The translations under genes and the position numbers were made by a program. From the NCBI GenBank assembly GCA_934662565.1, contig CAKUKI010000002.1, forward strand, positions 1 to 64,000: a DNA stretch of 64,000 nt. The letters run 5' to 3'. The notes under the pieces were generated by a model, which was not told the DNA's origin, did no database searches, and saw nothing but the letters and a program-made list of their open reading frames with translations. Below, piece by piece: positions 49,727-59,361 of this stretch. Each line of letters begins with the position of its first letter. Positions within the stretch are counted from its first letter, which is position 1. This stretch comes from an uncultured Elusimicrobiales bacterium. Its GTDB lineage: Bacteria; Elusimicrobiota; Elusimicrobia; Elusimicrobiales; Elusimicrobiaceae.

Positions 49727-51118
49727 ATGCCTAATCCGTCTGCGCCGCGCCAAAACGGCAAGCAACAAGCGCCCGAAGTGCGCAAGCATAATTTTGAAGA
49801 AGTAGCCGAAATTTTTACCAAAGAAGAAGCCTTGGCCGAGGCTGAACGCTGTTTGAATTGTAAAAATCCGCAGTGTCAAGCCAACTGTCCGGTAGGGGTG
49901 CAAATTCCGGCGTTTATTGCCCTTTTGAAAGAAGGAAAAGTGGGCGAGGCCGCCAGCAAAATTATGGAAACCAGCCTTTTGCCCGCTATTTGCGGCCGCG
50001 TCTGCCCGCAAGAAAAACATTGTGAGGGGCATTGTGTATTAAAAGCTAAATTCGGCTCGGTAAATATCGGTATGTTGGAACGCTACGTGGCCGATACGGC
50101 CCGCAAAGAGGGCTTATTAAAAGCCCCGCAAACGGCGGCTCCCACAGGTAAAAAAGTGGTGTGTATCGGCTCCGGCCCGTCTTCGGTCGCGTGTGCGGCC
50201 CAGCTTAAACGCTTGGGGCATGATGTGACCGTTTTAGAGGCTTTGCATGCATACGGCGGGGTGCTGCGTTATGGGATTCCGTCCTTCCGTTTACCGCGCG
50301 AAGTTATCAACCGTGAAATTGAAACCGTGCAAGCCATGGGTGTAAAATTTAAGACGGACATTTTGGCCGGCGTCACAATTCCGGTGGACGAACTGCGTAA
50401 AGAATATGATGCCGTGTATATCGGCAGTGGGGCGGGCCTGCCCACTATGACGGGCATTGCCGGAGAAAACGGTGTGGGGGTGTACAGTGCCAACGAATTT
50501 TTAACCCGCATTAACCTCATGCAGGCGTTCAAATTCCCGCAGACGGATACGCCGATTAAAGTAGGCAAGCGTGTGGTAGTGTTGGGGGCCGGAAACAGCG
50601 CCATGGATGCCGCCCGCTGTGCCATGCGGTTGGGGCCGGACGAAGTGACGGTTGCCTACCGCCGCAGTGCCGCCGAAATGCCGGCCCGCGCCGCGGAAGT
50701 GGAACACGCCAAAGAAGAAGGTATTAAGTTTGAATTTTTAGTCACACCCAAAGAAATTTTACAGGACGAAAAAGGCTGTGTCACGGGGATCCGCTTTACC
50801 CGCAACAAACTGGGCGAACCCGACGAGCGGGGCCGCCGCCGTCCGGTGGAAATAGCGGGGTCCGATTTTGTGCAAGAAGTGCAAACCGTTATTGTGGCTA
50901 TCGGGCAGAAACCCAACCCCATTTTGCCTAAACATACGCCGGACTTAAAAACCACACCGCGCGGTGTGTTAGAACTGGACGAAAACGGGTGCACCTCTCT
51001 GCCGGGCGTGTTTGCCGGAGGGGATATTATCCGCGGTGGGGCAACCGTACTATTAGCCATGAAAGACGGCTTGGAAGCCGCCGGGCGCATTGACGCCTAC
51101 TTGAAAGGGGGAAAATAA
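49727..51118 (+). CDS. nfnB: NfnB/GltD-like FAD- and Fe-S-containing subunit
   Basis: The 463-aa protein has an N-terminal Fe-S domain (CLNCKNPQCQANCPVGVQIP near 42, CGRVCPQEKHCEGHC near 88) and two Rossmann motifs, one for FAD (VCIGSGPSSVACAAQL) and one for NADPH (VVLGAGNSAMDAARCAM). With nfnA, it forms the electron-bifurcating NADH-dependent reduced ferredoxin:NADP+ oxidoreductase. Gene order is B then A. A glutamate synthase small subunit is the alternative, but the partner gene favours Nfn. A GGAGG site precedes the ATG. Confidence 0.88.
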   Translation: MPNPSAPRQNGKQQAPEVRKHNFEEVAEIFTKEEALAEAERCLNCKNPQCQANCPVGVQIPAFIALLKEGKVGEAASKIMETSLLPAICGRVCPQEKHCEGHCVLKAKFGSVNIGMLERYVADTARKEGLLKAPQTAAPTGKKVVCIGSGPSSVACAAQLKRLGHDVTVLEALHAYGGVLRYGIPSFRLPREVINREIETVQAMGVKFKTDILAGVTIPVDELRKEYDAVYIGSGAGLPTMTGIAGENGVGVYSANEFLTRINLMQAFKFPQTDTPIKVGKRVVVLGAGNSAMDAARCAMRLGPDEVTVAYRRSAAEMPARAAEVEHAKEEGIKFEFLVTPKEILQDEKGCVTGIRFTRNKLGEPDERGRRRPVEIAGSDFVQEVQTVIVAIGQKPNPILPKHTPDLKTTPRGVLELDENGCTSLPGVFAGGDIIRGGATVLLAMKDGLEAAGRIDAYLKGGK

Positions 51119-51119
51119 T

Positions 51120-51974
51120 ATGGAAGAAAATACCATTTTAGTAAAAGAAAATTTAAGTGATGTGGTCACCAAGTTTGTCATTTACAAACCGCTGGTGGCC
51201 AAAACCGCCAAAGCCGGACAATTTGTTATCCTGCGCGCCAACGAAACGGGCGAAAGAGTGCCGGTGACTTTGGTGGATTGGAACGCGCAAAAAGGCACCA
51301 TTACGGTCATTATCCAAGCGATTGGTAAATCTACCGTTATGTTTAATTCGCTGGCACAGGGCGAGCGTTTTGCGAACGTAGCGGGCCCGTTGGGTACGCC
51401 GGTGGAAATTAAAAATTACGGCACGGTAGCCGTTGTGGGCGGCGGCGTAGGAATTGCGGAAGTATTCCCAATTGCCCGCGCGTTTAAGCAAGCCGGCAAC
51501 AGGGTTGTGTCCGTATTAGGGGCGCGCACAAAAAGTTTGCTGATTTTGGAAGACGAAATGCGCGCCGTGTCCGACGTCACCGTATGCGCCACGGACGACG
51601 GCTCCCATGGTCAAAAAGGTATGGTGACGGACGCGCTGAAAGCATTGGCAGACGGCGGCGAAAAAATCAACGCTGGGTTTATTATCGGGCCGATTCCCAT
51701 GATGAAATTTACTTCCCGCTTAATGGACCAGTTGGGCATTGAACCGCACGCCAGCTTGAACCCCATTATGCTGGACGGAACCGGCATGTGCGGCTGTTGC
51801 CGTGTGACGGTGGACGGCAAAGTGCGTTTTGCGTGTGTGGACGGCCCGATGTTTCCGTCTAAAACCATTGATTTTGACGAACTAATCCGCCGCACCAGTG
51901 AATATAAACCGCAAGAAAAGGAAAGTTTGGCTCTTTACGAAAAAGACCACGTTTGCAAGTGCGGCTTGCATTAA
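51120..51974 (+). CDS. nfnA: NfnA-like ferredoxin:NADP+ reductase subunit with 2Fe-2S site
   Basis: The 284-aa protein has an FAD domain (AKAGQFVILRANETGERVPV with the RxPVT-type motif), an NAD(H) domain (VAVVGGGVGIAEVFPIARA near 103), and a C-terminal 2Fe-2S cysteine set (GTGMCGCCRVTV, FACVDGP). It starts 1 nt after nfnB. The pair links the reduced ferredoxin made by Kor to NADPH formation. A terminator follows. Confidence 0.9.
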   Translation: MEENTILVKENLSDVVTKFVIYKPLVAKTAKAGQFVILRANETGERVPVTLVDWNAQKGTITVIIQAIGKSTVMFNSLAQGERFANVAGPLGTPVEIKNYGTVAVVGGGVGIAEVFPIARAFKQAGNRVVSVLGARTKSLLILEDEMRAVSDVTVCATDDGSHGQKGMVTDALKALADGGEKINAGFIIGPIPMMKFTSRLMDQLGIEPHASLNPIMLDGTGMCGCCRVTVDGKVRFACVDGPMFPSKTIDFDELIRRTSEYKPQEKESLALYEKDHVCKCGLH

Positions 51975-51997
51975 TTAGCGGCCAAACGTTCAGTTTG

Positions 51998-52032
51998 AAA
52001 AAAGGAGCTCTTGTTCAAGGGCTCCTTTTTGG
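51998..52032 (+). terminator. Intrinsic terminator after nfnA
   Basis: AAAAAAGGAGC (51998-52008) pairs with GCTCCTTTTT (52021-52030). Confidence 0.8.
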
Positions 52033-52103
52033 TGGCTTTGTAAAAGAGGGGTTGAGGGAAAAATCCGTCGCGCTGGGAACGGGCATTGTGCTTTGTTTTT
52101 ACA

Positions 52104-52150
52104 CCCATAAAAAAGGGGAGCACTTTTGAAAAGTGCCCCCCTTTTGCGTG
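52104..52150 (-). terminator. Terminator-like hairpin after the large secreted protein gene
   Basis: A long imperfect stem around AGGGGAGCACTT and AAGTGCCCCCTT, rich in A/T at the base, lies just past the stop at 52157. Confidence 0.65.
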
Positions 52151-52156
52151 TGTAAA

Positions 52157-55100
52157 TTATTCGCCCATTTGCAACCAAGTATCCGGCGGAAGGCCGTTTT
52201 CTTCTACCTGTTTTTGGTACTCATACGGGGTGACCCCCGCAGCCAAACACCGCGTGACAAAGGCCCATTTTTCTTGGAAAGAATTGTTGTTATTGTTTAC
52301 ATATTTGTTTTCCAACTGATTAAACAATTCCGAATATTCTATAGCGGCAACCTCATCTTCCGGATTGCGCTGGTTTTCTTGCCAAGCTACAATAAGCAGA
52401 TTGATATCTTTATCAAATTCGGCTTGGCGGGCCGCCTCTTCTTTTTTATATTTTTGGATATACGGGTTCTGCTCCACTTGTTTTTGTGCTTCTTGCGGCG
52501 TAAGCGGGGCGGCTTGGGTGATGGCATTCCAAGATGATTGGACCCCTTTATTAATTAAAGAGAACGGTAAGAAAATGGACGTGCCTAACGTTTCGGTATA
52601 GCCGTTCTTGGTCAGCAGCGGCGCAACCATATTATTCATGTAGTTGACGGGGCCGTAATACCACGGCGAACCTTCGGGGGCGGATTGGTAGGTGCCGTCC
52701 AACATTTGTTGAACCGGATACAAAGCCACATCCGCTACCGCAAAGCCACCCACGGCTACACCGATATTCTTAACGTATTTTAATGTATATTTGGCAGGGC
52801 CGGACAGAGCCGCATTGAGCACTGTTCCCGGTTTGGACATGGCTTCCAACACATCCAAACGCACCGGTCCTCTATATGCAACCCCCAAATAGTTGGTGGG
52901 CACATAAGCCGTGTTGGAAAAATCAATCCAAATGGGGGCCTCGGTTGTTCCTTTAGTCAGTTCCTCTAACCCCGCTTTGAATAAATTTTCTGTAGCCAGT
53001 GCTTCCTGATAGGCCTGTTTAGAAACCCCTTGCGGAATTTTGGTCACATATTTATCTACCAAATCCGTGACGGAGGTAAGGGTTTCTTTGGTGCTGGCTT
53101 TTACCGGCAGTTTACTGGCGGCCGCGGCCGGACGGGCCACTACTTCCCCTGCAATTTTATGGGTGACGACTTTTCCACCCGGAAAACGCTGGGTAATTTT
53201 ATAGCCTTGCGTAATGCCTTTGGGGTTTAAGTCTGTAAGTGCGTTGGTGACTATGGAACTTCCGTCCGCTTTTTGGGCGACCCGTTCCACCCGCACCCCA
53301 ATATTGGATAATTCTTTAGACAGTTTGCTGGCTTGCCGCGCCTGCTGGGTAAAACTGCGGATATAAGCCAAGCGTTGCCCCATCGGCAATTTGCGGGCCT
53401 GATTGGCCAAACGCAATGCACTACCAGTGGCGGAAACCCCTTTGCCAACAAGGTTAAACACGCCGCCAATGGCCACCCAAGATAAGATGAACCACATAAG
53501 GTCGTCTTTATTTTCGCTGGCAACTAACCCCATTTTTTGGGGTTCCGTTCCGGTGCGGACATAGCAGTTGCCCCACCGTTCGTAAGCTTGGGTTGCTTTG
53601 ATTTCTTGCGCGGTGAGTTTGCGTAAAGTTTGCCCATCGCGGGACTTCCAATACCACCCGCTAGCGATGATTTTTTGTTTTCCGCCTTCCACGGGGGACG
53701 CTTGAAAAGTTTTTGTGGTGTAATAGCGTTTGCCTTTGTGGGTAATAAAAGGTTCCCCGTTCGGGTTTTTGGCATCTACAATAGTGCCTTGCGCGTCCCG
53801 ACGGATGCGGTTATATGCCAGTGCTAGTTGGGTGCGCATTTCCAAGTTTTTCTCTGCATTTAAGTTCAGGACAGGGCGGTCCGTTGCCATATCCAAACGG
53901 CAGTAAAAATCTTTCAATTTATCCGCTACCTGATTGGCCTGCTGTTGGGTCAACACAGGCCCGCCTTTAGCGCCCGAATCGTTGCCTTGCCCGCGGGTCC
54001 ATTTAGGGCCGGCCGCTTCGTACATTTTGGATAACAGGGAAAGCGCCAATACTTGCGCTGCCGCAGAACCGTGGTTCACATAATAAACCAGCGCGTTAAT
54101 AATTTCAGTTTTTTGTTTGGCGGGGAGAGCCGTTTCCCTACTTTCTATCAACGGCAAATAAAGCGCGGCAAAGTTATTAAATACCGTGTTTAAGATAGAA
54201 AAGTTGGCTGGGTCTAAATTGTTTTGTTTTTTGGTGCCGTTTAAGTTTTTGTTTTGGCCGTCCAAAAAGTCTATTACTTTTCTAAAGCCGGCCACGCCGT
54301 CGTATTTCATCAGCGCCATGGAGGCATAATCTGCATTCATCAGGCGGGGGGCGTTAGGCTCGTTATCCACCACTTCTTTTAAGGTGCGCCAATAGTCCAT
54401 ACTGGCCAGCAGTTCTTTTTTGCGCTGGTCATAGAAAGACGACGGAAAAGAATCGTTAAGGGCGGTAAATCCGGCTACTTCTTCGCCTGCGGATGCTTTA
54501 AGGGTATTTTCATACTGCAGGAGCGATTTGAACCATTGCTGTTGGAGCACGGTTGTATAGTTGCCGGCCAAGGTAGCCAGTAAAAGTTCCAGTTTCCCGC
54601 GCAATGCCACGCTTTCTGTGGATTCCACTTGCTTGCCGGCTATTTTTTTGAACAGGGAAAACCCCGGCAGTCCGTCGCGTTCGGAAACCGGAGATTGCTG
54701 TAAGGCATTTAAGCGTTTTAAGACCGCCTTTTGCACGTCCGGCGTGATGGAGAGCAACACATAAAAGAGTTGAAGGTCTGTATCTTCCTGAATGGTAAAT
54801 TCATTTTGCAACACATCAGCGGCCCAACTGGCAATTTGGGGGGAGGGTGCGGCTAACAGGGCGGTTAAATCCGTCAAATCCAGTTGGCCGTTATTGAAGA
54901 ATTTGTTTAAGCTGCCTAATGCCGCTTTGGCGGATTCCTGCGGCTGGTGGGTAAAAAACACCCCCGGCACATATTCTTGCATGCCTAATTGGATGCCGTC
55001 TTTGGGAAGTTCATTCTTAGTTAAAAAATCCACCAGACCGCTTTTATCCCCATTGGCTAAAAATTGGTTGATTTGGGCATCACTTTTATCCAGCCCGCGT

Positions 55101-55327
55101 TTAATGCGGCGTTGGTCCGTTTGGAAATCATATTCTTCCTGTTTTTGACCGTAAATATCCGTGCCGGCAGGTAATTGTCCCGCCGTAGGGGTTTTAATAA
55201 GTTGGTTCCACGGCGCAACAACGGTGTTATTGTCTGGGCGTAGCGGTTGGGCAAAAACGGCCGGATTGGGCAGTAAAATATTGCAGCTAAAAGCAACAAT
55301 TAACACGCGGCTGATAAATGTTTTCAT
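52157..55327 (-). CDS. Large secreted protein of unknown function
   Basis: The 1056-aa protein has a signal peptide (about 1-26, NPAVFAQ). The first 500 residues look mainly helical with HEAT-like spacing. A middle beta-type stretch (about 515-600) has paired aromatic residues (KGKRYYTTKTF, SGWYWKSRDGQTL). Two hydrophobic segments follow (about 610-640 and 860-885), then a charged C-terminus. No family is recognised. I chose the ATG at 55327, with AAGGA upstream, over a TTG two codons earlier. It is a single-gene unit and the largest protein in the window. Confidence 0.75.
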   Translation of the reverse strand: MKTFISRVLIVAFSCNILLPNPAVFAQPLRPDNNTVVAPWNQLIKTPTAGQLPAGTDIYGQKQEEYDFQTDQRRIKRGLDKSDAQINQFLANGDKSGLVDFLTKNELPKDGIQLGMQEYVPGVFFTHQPQESAKAALGSLNKFFNNGQLDLTDLTALLAAPSPQIASWAADVLQNEFTIQEDTDLQLFYVLLSITPDVQKAVLKRLNALQQSPVSERDGLPGFSLFKKIAGKQVESTESVALRGKLELLLATLAGNYTTVLQQQWFKSLLQYENTLKASAGEEVAGFTALNDSFPSSFYDQRKKELLASMDYWRTLKEVVDNEPNAPRLMNADYASMALMKYDGVAGFRKVIDFLDGQNKNLNGTKKQNNLDPANFSILNTVFNNFAALYLPLIESRETALPAKQKTEIINALVYYVNHGSAAAQVLALSLLSKMYEAAGPKWTRGQGNDSGAKGGPVLTQQQANQVADKLKDFYCRLDMATDRPVLNLNAEKNLEMRTQLALAYNRIRRDAQGTIVDAKNPNGEPFITHKGKRYYTTKTFQASPVEGGKQKIIASGWYWKSRDGQTLRKLTAQEIKATQAYERWGNCYVRTGTEPQKMGLVASENKDDLMWFILSWVAIGGVFNLVGKGVSATGSALRLANQARKLPMGQRLAYIRSFTQQARQASKLSKELSNIGVRVERVAQKADGSSIVTNALTDLNPKGITQGYKITQRFPGGKVVTHKIAGEVVARPAAAASKLPVKASTKETLTSVTDLVDKYVTKIPQGVSKQAYQEALATENLFKAGLEELTKGTTEAPIWIDFSNTAYVPTNYLGVAYRGPVRLDVLEAMSKPGTVLNAALSGPAKYTLKYVKNIGVAVGGFAVADVALYPVQQMLDGTYQSAPEGSPWYYGPVNYMNNMVAPLLTKNGYTETLGTSIFLPFSLINKGVQSSWNAITQAAPLTPQEAQKQVEQNPYIQKYKKEEAARQAEFDKDINLLIVAWQENQRNPEDEVAAIEYSELFNQLENKYVNNNNNSFQEKWAFVTRCLAAGVTPYEYQKQVEENGLPPDTWLQMGE

Positions 55328-55472
55328 AATCAAATCCTTTTGTATATAGAATCCCTCTCTATATATTATAGAAAAAAACCGGTTTTTAACCAGTGCCGTT
55401 TGGGCCTAATTTATATAGGACAAAGGGCCCACCCCAAAGTAGGCCCTTTGCGTAAGGTACAAAACAACGTGT

Positions 55473-56798
55473 TTACAGTAATTTGGAAGCCAAATCCGCC
55501 AGACGGCTGCGTTCCGTTTTGGTAAACGTGATATGCCCGTGGCTCTTTTGGCCTTTTAAGCGGTCCACCAAATAGGTCAGCCCGTTGGATTCTACATCCA
55601 AATACGGGGTATCAATTTGGTACGGGTCCCCCGTGACAACTACCTTAGTGCCCTCACCCGCGCGGGTGAGAATGGTTTTCATCTCGTGCGGGGTGAGGTT
55701 TTGGGCGTCGTCCACAATCATATATTGTCCGGGGAGCGAGCGCCCGCGCATGTGGGTGACGGAGGCAATTTCAATCTTGCCGCTATCCAGCAGATAGTGG
55801 GCTTTTTCTTCGCCCTCGTCCGGATTTTTACGGTCCGCCAAGAAGGCCAAGTTGTCATAAATGGCCCCCATCCATGCTTCCAGTTTTTCTTCTTTCGTAC
55901 CGGGCAGGAAACCCAAATCTTTCCCCACCGGCACAATGGAGCGGCACACCACCAAGCGGCGGTAGGCGTTTTCGTCCATGGTGCGTTGCAAACCGGTGGC
56001 TAGCGTGATTAAGGTTTTACCCGTTCCGGCGGTGCCAACCAGTGTGACAATATCCAAGCTGTCGTCTAGCAGCAGTTCCATGGCAAAGCGTTGCTCTTTG
56101 TTGAGGGGTTTAATACCCCACGCCACAGGCTCTTGCTGGGAAAGCGGCCGGATGCAGAGTTCGCCGTTATTGGCCACGCGCCCCATGGCCGATTTTTTAC
56201 TGCCGTCGTTGGCCTTTAGAATAATAAATTCATTCGGGAAGTATAACCCTTCTTGAATGGGCAGTTTTTTATGGCGGTAAAATTCGTCAATCTGTTCAGA
56301 AGAAACTTCCATTTCCGCCATGCCGGTATATAGCTCGTCCACATTTACTTTATCGGTGGTGTAGTCTTGCGCGTCCAAACCCAAGGCTTCGGCTTTCAGG
56401 CGCATATTAATGTCTTTCGTCACCACAATGACCGGTGCATGGTCCTTTTTATAAGCACCCTCTTTTTTAGCCAGCGTGTAAGCAATATTCAAAATAGAAT
56501 TATCCGCCTTGTTGAAGGATAAAGACTGCGGCAAAATGTTGGGTTTGTCCAATTCAATTTTTAAGGTACCGCCGCCGTCCAGCGTGACGCCTTCATTCAA
56601 GTGCCCCAGTTTGCGCATTTCGTCCAGCGCGCGTGATACCATGCGCGCATTCTTCCCGCGGGTATCCCCTTCGCTTTTGAAGTTATCCAGTTCTTCAATT
56701 ACGGCCATGGGGATAATGATGGCGTTATCCTCAAATGCGTGCAGGCAGTTTACATCATGCAGCAAGACGTTCGTATCCAAAATAAATGTTTTTTTCAT
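55473..56798 (-). CDS. PIN-PhoH fusion protein (PhoH2-like)
   Basis: The 441-aa protein has an N-terminal PIN RNase domain (ILDTNVLLHDV at 6-16, with further acids in EELD and TKDIN) and a C-terminal PhoH ATPase domain with Walker A GTAGTGKT, VCRSIVPVGKDLGFLPG and the Walker B-like MIVDDAQNL. PhoH2 proteins act as RNA helicase/RNases. A GAGGTG site precedes the ATG at 56798. It stands alone between the large secreted protein and the GH57 gene. Confidence 0.9.
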   Translation of the reverse strand: MKKTFILDTNVLLHDVNCLHAFEDNAIIIPMAVIEELDNFKSEGDTRGKNARMVSRALDEMRKLGHLNEGVTLDGGGTLKIELDKPNILPQSLSFNKADNSILNIAYTLAKKEGAYKKDHAPVIVVTKDINMRLKAEALGLDAQDYTTDKVNVDELYTGMAEMEVSSEQIDEFYRHKKLPIQEGLYFPNEFIILKANDGSKKSAMGRVANNGELCIRPLSQQEPVAWGIKPLNKEQRFAMELLLDDSLDIVTLVGTAGTGKTLITLATGLQRTMDENAYRRLVVCRSIVPVGKDLGFLPGTKEEKLEAWMGAIYDNLAFLADRKNPDEGEEKAHYLLDSGKIEIASVTHMRGRSLPGQYMIVDDAQNLTPHEMKTILTRAGEGTKVVVTGDPYQIDTPYLDVESNGLTYLVDRLKGQKSHGHITFTKTERSRLADLASKLL

Positions 56799-56920
56799 AA
56801 GCGCACCTCGGCGATAGTGGGATTTATTGCTCCCTACTTTTAGTATAACCGCCGTCCGTCAATAATCAAGTGTTTCTACGGCGGGGGAGCACTTCCTGTG
56901 CATATTTTAGCATTAATTGC

Positions 56921-56928
56921 TATAAAAT
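56921..56928 (+). promoter_or_regulatory. -10 box directly before the GH57 start
   Basis: TATAAAAT with a TGC just upstream (extended -10). TAAAAT ends 6 nt before the ATG at 56935. Confidence 0.5.
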
Positions 56929-56934
56929 ATATAT

Positions 56935-59304
56935 ATGAAATATCTTTGCATACACGGACATTTTTACCAACCCCCGCGGGAAAACGCATGGCTGGATGAA
57001 ATAGAAATCCAAGACAGCGCCGCCCCGTACCACGATTGGAACTCCCGCATTTGTGCGGAGTGCTACGCGCCCAATGCGTTGGCGCGCGTTTTAGACGGCA
57101 AACAGCAATTAACCGATTTGATTAATAACTACGCCCGCATTAGCTTTAACTTCGGGCCGACGCTTTTATCTTGGATGGAGCGCAAAGAGCCGGAAGTATA
57201 CAGGGCCATTTTGGAGGCCGATAAACTCAGCCGAGAAAATTTTTCCGGCCACGGCAGTGCAATTGCACAGGCATATAACCACATTATTTTACCGTTAGCC
57301 AACGAGCGCGATAAATATACCCAAGTGCGTTGGGGTATTGCCGATTTTAAGAAGCGTTTTGGGCGGGAGCCCGAAGCCTTGTGGCTGGCCGAAACCGCCT
57401 GCAATACGCAAACGCTGGAAGTATTGGCGGAATGTGGCATGAAATTTGTAATTTTAGCACCGTCGCAGTGTGCGCGCGTGCGCAAAATCGGGCAGACGCA
57501 GTGGCAAGATGTTTCCGGCGGACGGGTGGACCCCAAACGGGCGTACCGGTGCCAGCTGCCCAGCGGGCGCAAAATTGCCCTGTTCTTTTACGACGGGCCG
57601 ATTTCCCAAGGGATTGCTTTTTCGGACACGCTAAAAAGCGGGGAAAATTTTGCAGGGCGCCTGTTAAGCACGTATAACTCCGGCGAGGACGCGCAACTGA
57701 TGCACATTGCCACCGACGGCGAAACATACGGGCATCACCAAAAATTTGCCGATATGGCCTTGGCCTATTGCTTAAAATATGTAGAAGAAAAAACAGATGT
57801 GCAAGTGACGGTTTATGGGGAGTTTTTAGCCAAAAATCCGCCCCAGTATGAAGCGCAAATTTTTGAAAACACTTCGTGGAGTTGTTTCCACGGGGTGGAA
57901 CGCTGGCGGGCCGATTGCGGTTGCAACTCCGGCATGCACAGCGGTTGGAACCAAAAGTGGCGCAAGCCTTTGCGCGAAGCCTTGGACTGGCTCCGCGACG
58001 AAATGATTAAAACCTTTAACACGGTGGGGGCCCAGTATTTTAAGGACCCGTGGCAAGCGCGCGACGAATATATTGATTTGGTTTTGGACCGCAGTTTAGA
58101 CGCCCAACACCGCTTTTTCCTGCGCCACGCTACAGAAAAAGCATGGAATGACCGCTCCGGCGCGCTATGTTTGCTGGAAATGCAGCGCTTTGCTATGCTG
58201 ATGTACACCAGCTGCGGTTGGTTTTTTGACGAAATCAGTGGGATTGAAACCGTGCAAATTATGCAGTATGCGGCGCGTGCGGCGGAGTTAAATAAACGCA
58301 TGAGCGGCGTGGATTTGGAGCCGGAATTTATCAAGCGTTTGGAAGCGGCCCCCAGCAATATACGGGATTTGAAAAACGGGGCGGTGGTTTACACACGCTT
58401 TGTTTTGCCGCAAAAAATGCCGCTTGAAAAAGTGGCCGCCCAACACGCCGTAGCGGTGCTGACGGATAAAACCCAAAACCCGCAGCAGGCGTATGACTGT
58501 AGGGTGGAGGATTTTAAGCCGGTTTTATTAAGCGCACCCGCCAACCACTTGTATTACGGGGAAATGAAACTTTCTTCCGCCGTCACGTTGGAAGTGCGCC
58601 GTTTTGCGTTTGCCGTTTTACAGCAAGGGGCCACTGCGTTTTTGTGTGCGGCGGCAGATGTGCCGGCCGATAAAGAGGCACTGTTTCATTCCCTTAAAAC
58701 CTCTTTTGAAAAGGGCCGTTATGACGAATGTGCGCAGCTTATCCGCACGCGCTTCGGCACGGTGTACGCGCTGACGGATTTGTTTAAGGATGTACAACGC
58801 AAGGTAATTGATTTGGTGTTGGATAAAGTGTACGAAGATACGGACAAAAAATTCACCCAAATTTTTGAGGAACAATATCCGGTGGTGCGCGGTTTGCAAT
58901 ATATCGGCACGCCGCTGCCTAAACCGTTTTTAACCGTGGCCGACTTTGTGCTGACGAGTGACTTAAAGGCGGAATTCCGCGCCAAGGAATTGGACGTAAA
59001 CGCCATAGAAGAATTAATGGAAGATGTAAAAACATTAGGCTTAAATGTTTGTAATGCGGATTTGACCCGCGTGGTGAGTGAAAAGCTAACCTTGCTTGCG
59101 TTTGCATTTGCGCGCAATCCGCTGGATAGCGCCGCCGCTATGAAAGTGGTGGAGTTTATGAACTATATGGAAATCTTTGGTTTTACGCCGGATATTACCC
59201 GCGCGCAAGAGTTTGTGTTTCTGGCCTTAAAGGGGCTCGGTAAGGAAAAAGCCACCAAAGATGTACTAAAAGCCTTAGCGCGCAAGTTGCAAATTGCGCT
59301 TTAG
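56935..59304 (+). CDS. GH57-family protein with DUF3536-type C-terminal region
   Basis: The 789-aa protein has a GH57 catalytic (beta/alpha)7 barrel at the N-terminus: HGHFYQPPREN (7-17), LWLAETAC with the nucleophile Glu (E153), and HIATDGETYGHH with the acid Asp (D261). The rest matches the long helical plus beta region found in DUF3536 proteins. These act on alpha-glucans; the exact reaction (amylase, glucanotransferase or branching) is open. No signal peptide is seen, so the substrate is likely intracellular glycogen. There is no ribosome-binding site; a -10 box lies 6 nt before the ATG. Confidence 0.85.
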   Translation: MKYLCIHGHFYQPPRENAWLDEIEIQDSAAPYHDWNSRICAECYAPNALARVLDGKQQLTDLINNYARISFNFGPTLLSWMERKEPEVYRAILEADKLSRENFSGHGSAIAQAYNHIILPLANERDKYTQVRWGIADFKKRFGREPEALWLAETACNTQTLEVLAECGMKFVILAPSQCARVRKIGQTQWQDVSGGRVDPKRAYRCQLPSGRKIALFFYDGPISQGIAFSDTLKSGENFAGRLLSTYNSGEDAQLMHIATDGETYGHHQKFADMALAYCLKYVEEKTDVQVTVYGEFLAKNPPQYEAQIFENTSWSCFHGVERWRADCGCNSGMHSGWNQKWRKPLREALDWLRDEMIKTFNTVGAQYFKDPWQARDEYIDLVLDRSLDAQHRFFLRHATEKAWNDRSGALCLLEMQRFAMLMYTSCGWFFDEISGIETVQIMQYAARAAELNKRMSGVDLEPEFIKRLEAAPSNIRDLKNGAVVYTRFVLPQKMPLEKVAAQHAVAVLTDKTQNPQQAYDCRVEDFKPVLLSAPANHLYYGEMKLSSAVTLEVRRFAFAVLQQGATAFLCAAADVPADKEALFHSLKTSFEKGRYDECAQLIRTRFGTVYALTDLFKDVQRKVIDLVLDKVYEDTDKKFTQIFEEQYPVVRGLQYIGTPLPKPFLTVADFVLTSDLKAEFRAKELDVNAIEELMEDVKTLGLNVCNADLTRVVSEKLTLLAFAFARNPLDSAAAMKVVEFMNYMEIFGFTPDITRAQEFVFLALKGLGKEKATKDVLKALARKLQIAL

Positions 59305-59325
59305 CAGCGGTGTTGGATATTTACG

Positions 59326-59361
59326 GCGCGGGGGAACGGAAAAAGTTTTCCCGCGCTTTTT
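59326..59361. terminator. Bidirectional terminator
   Basis: GCGCGGG (59326-59332) pairs with CCCGCGC (59350-59356), extended by A-T and wobble pairs, then T4. It separates the convergent GH57 and MFS genes. Confidence 0.75.

Noticed and set aside
55421..55450. Hairpin CAAAGGGCC/GGCCCTTTG after phoH
   Set aside because: Good stem, but no T run on the minus strand, so I did not call it a terminator.
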